From Bacillus sp. ISL-41 (GTDB taxonomy: Bacteria; Bacillota; Bacilli; Bacillales; Cytobacillaceae), in contig NZ_JAGGQP010000013.1 of NCBI RefSeq assembly GCF_018613235.1, positions 1-64,000 of the forward strand: 64,000 bases of DNA, given 5' to 3'. This document shows positions 63,054 to 64,000 of the stretch, in pieces. Made by a program: the position numbers and the translations under genes. Each line of letters opens with the position of its first letter. Position 1 is the stretch's first letter. The notes beneath the pieces were generated by a model. It saw only the letters and a program-made list of their open reading frames with translations. It did no database searches and was not told the origin of the DNA.

Positions 63054-64000
63054 ATGGACATGCACGTTAAGCGCAATATCTTTACTTTGCAAGGCTTTTA
63101 TCTTTTTGTTTTTTTTGGCATAGGCAGTTTATTTCCTTTGTTAAGTGTTTACTTAAGCGAAGTTGAAAATTTAAATGGATATCAGATTGGGATCATTCTG
63201 TCCATTGGTCCAGTCATTATGATTTTCTTCCAGCCGTTTTGGGGAATGCTCGCTGACATGAAAAATGTCCATAATATGCTTCTAACTTTAACTACCTTGA
63301 TAACAGGTGTTGCCGCTTTGGGTTATGTTTTCTTCGATGGATTTATTTCGTTCTTGATCATTGCAACGCTCCTCGCGATTTTTCAGAGTGCCATCATCCC
63401 TTTATCAGATAGTATTTCCTTAAAGTACACTAGCAAAGCAGGAGTCAATTATGGAAATGTCCGATTATTTGGTTCACTGGGATTTGGATTGGCGGTCTTT
63501 GCAATGGGCCGGTTGTCCGAGTGGAACCCACAAGTGATATTTTTCGCTTTTTTCCTGACATTATTAATCTCGGCAGCTTTTTCAATGAAAATGCCCAAAG
63601 AACCATCAGGACGGCCTATAGGGCTATTCGCTGGCATGAGGGATTTAATGCAGATGAAGAAGTTTCTAATTTTCCTCGGAGTAACATTCATGATTTTCGG
63701 TCCTAATTTGGCCAATAACTTTTACTTCAGCCTGTTTGTGGAGGACCGGGGAGGCACTTATACAGGGATTGGTATCGCCTTTCTTATTGCGGTGTTATCT
63801 GAAATTCCATTTATGAGGGTTGCAGGAAACTGGATCCGTAAATTTGGGCTGCTTCAGGTCGCTTTTATTGCAGCGATCGTTTCATTAATTCGATGGTTTT
63901 TTTATTTTACAGAACCTTCCTTATCTCTTGTGTACGCCTCAGCTGTTATCCAGGGCTTTTCGCTTGGATTGTTCATTCCTGCAGGTTTGCAGTACATTCG
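63054..64000 (+). CDS. MFS transporter, truncated by the window end
   Basis: The first 315 codons of a membrane protein starting MDMHVKRNIF, with CGGAGGA six bases before the ATG (63060 is a second ATG). About nine membrane helices are visible, with GMLADMKNVHNMLL in the motif A position and the sequence EVENLNGYQIGIILSIGPVI. It resembles the MFS_1-like group of nucleoside or sugar permeases. The 3' end lies outside the window. Confidence 0.85.
   Translation, partial: MDMHVKRNIFTLQGFYLFVFFGIGSLFPLLSVYLSEVENLNGYQIGIILSIGPVIMIFFQPFWGMLADMKNVHNMLLTLTTLITGVAALGYVFFDGFISFLIIATLLAIFQSAIIPLSDSISLKYTSKAGVNYGNVRLFGSLGFGLAVFAMGRLSEWNPQVIFFAFFLTLLISAAFSMKMPKEPSGRPIGLFAGMRDLMQMKKFLIFLGVTFMIFGPNLANNFYFSLFVEDRGGTYTGIGIAFLIAVLSEIPFMRVAGNWIRKFGLLQVAFIAAIVSLIRWFFYFTEPSLSLVYASAVIQGFSLGLFIPAGLQYI

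Overview
The window looks like the chromosome of a low-GC, endospore-forming member of the Bacillaceae, close to Bacillus or Mesobacillus. The evidence is gene content: Sda, a YuzL-like protein, a DacF-like carboxypeptidase, YkpA, YkuS, NrnB, a Bacillus-type Fnr and a YdjO-like cold protein. Shine-Dalgarno sites are strong, terminators are AT-rich, and genes run on both strands. No plasmid or prophage backbone is visible. The only complete mobile element is an IS1182-type insertion at 44958-46696.

Layout. 1-2350: two LysE-type exporters flank a YdjO-like gene with a structured leader and tRNA-Leu(CAG). 2400-6050: fruR-fruK-fruA behind a promoter that contains a perfect cre. 6100-10290: DUF2935 protein, a 29-residue holin-like toxin, hydrolase, MFS exporter and MOSC protein. 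10300-17430: complete trpEGDCFBA operon behind two tandem tryptophan T-boxes. 17400-20620: methyltransferase, mnmH and small proteins. 20890-25100: odhA-odhB, followed by a 52-bp-period palindromic repeat array. 25860-29450: NERD protein, sda, a persulfide-dioxygenase-like rhodanese/MBL fusion behind a CstR-like operator, a short ORF interrupted by two UGA codons, and a thioredoxin-reductase-like flavoprotein. 29560-36410: acyl-CoA ligase, two acetyltransferases, aldolase, HMCES-like peptidase, small proteins and a fluoride channel pair. 36420-40770: ABC-F protein with an attenuator leader, YidC, and a second 52-bp repeat array. 40770-47180: CcdA-like protein, pflA/pflB, the IS and a cupredoxin. 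47320-52210: nrnB, DD-carboxypeptidase, Pho-regulated alkaline phosphatase and a lipoprotein. 52380-57780: modB/modA, ykuS, yuzL-like, ykpA, a 45-residue unknown protein and Sco. 58050-64000: a third palindromic array (different sequence, 53-bp period), fnr, a MutS2-like ATPase without Smr behind an elaborate leader, a formate/nitrite channel, a XapX protein and a truncated MFS gene.

Themes. Fnr, pflA/pflB, the FNT channel with a perfect Fnr box, and a Rex-like site upstream of pflB form an anaerobic fermentation set. T-boxes, the two attenuator-like leaders and the ydjO leader make 5' leader regulation unusually visible. The points most worth following are the UGA-interrupted ORF at 28609-28779, the Smr-less MutS2 paralog with its leader at 59107-61354, and the three intergenic palindrome arrays that share one architecture but not one sequence. 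All assignments come from reading the sequence and from memory of protein families; no searches were run.
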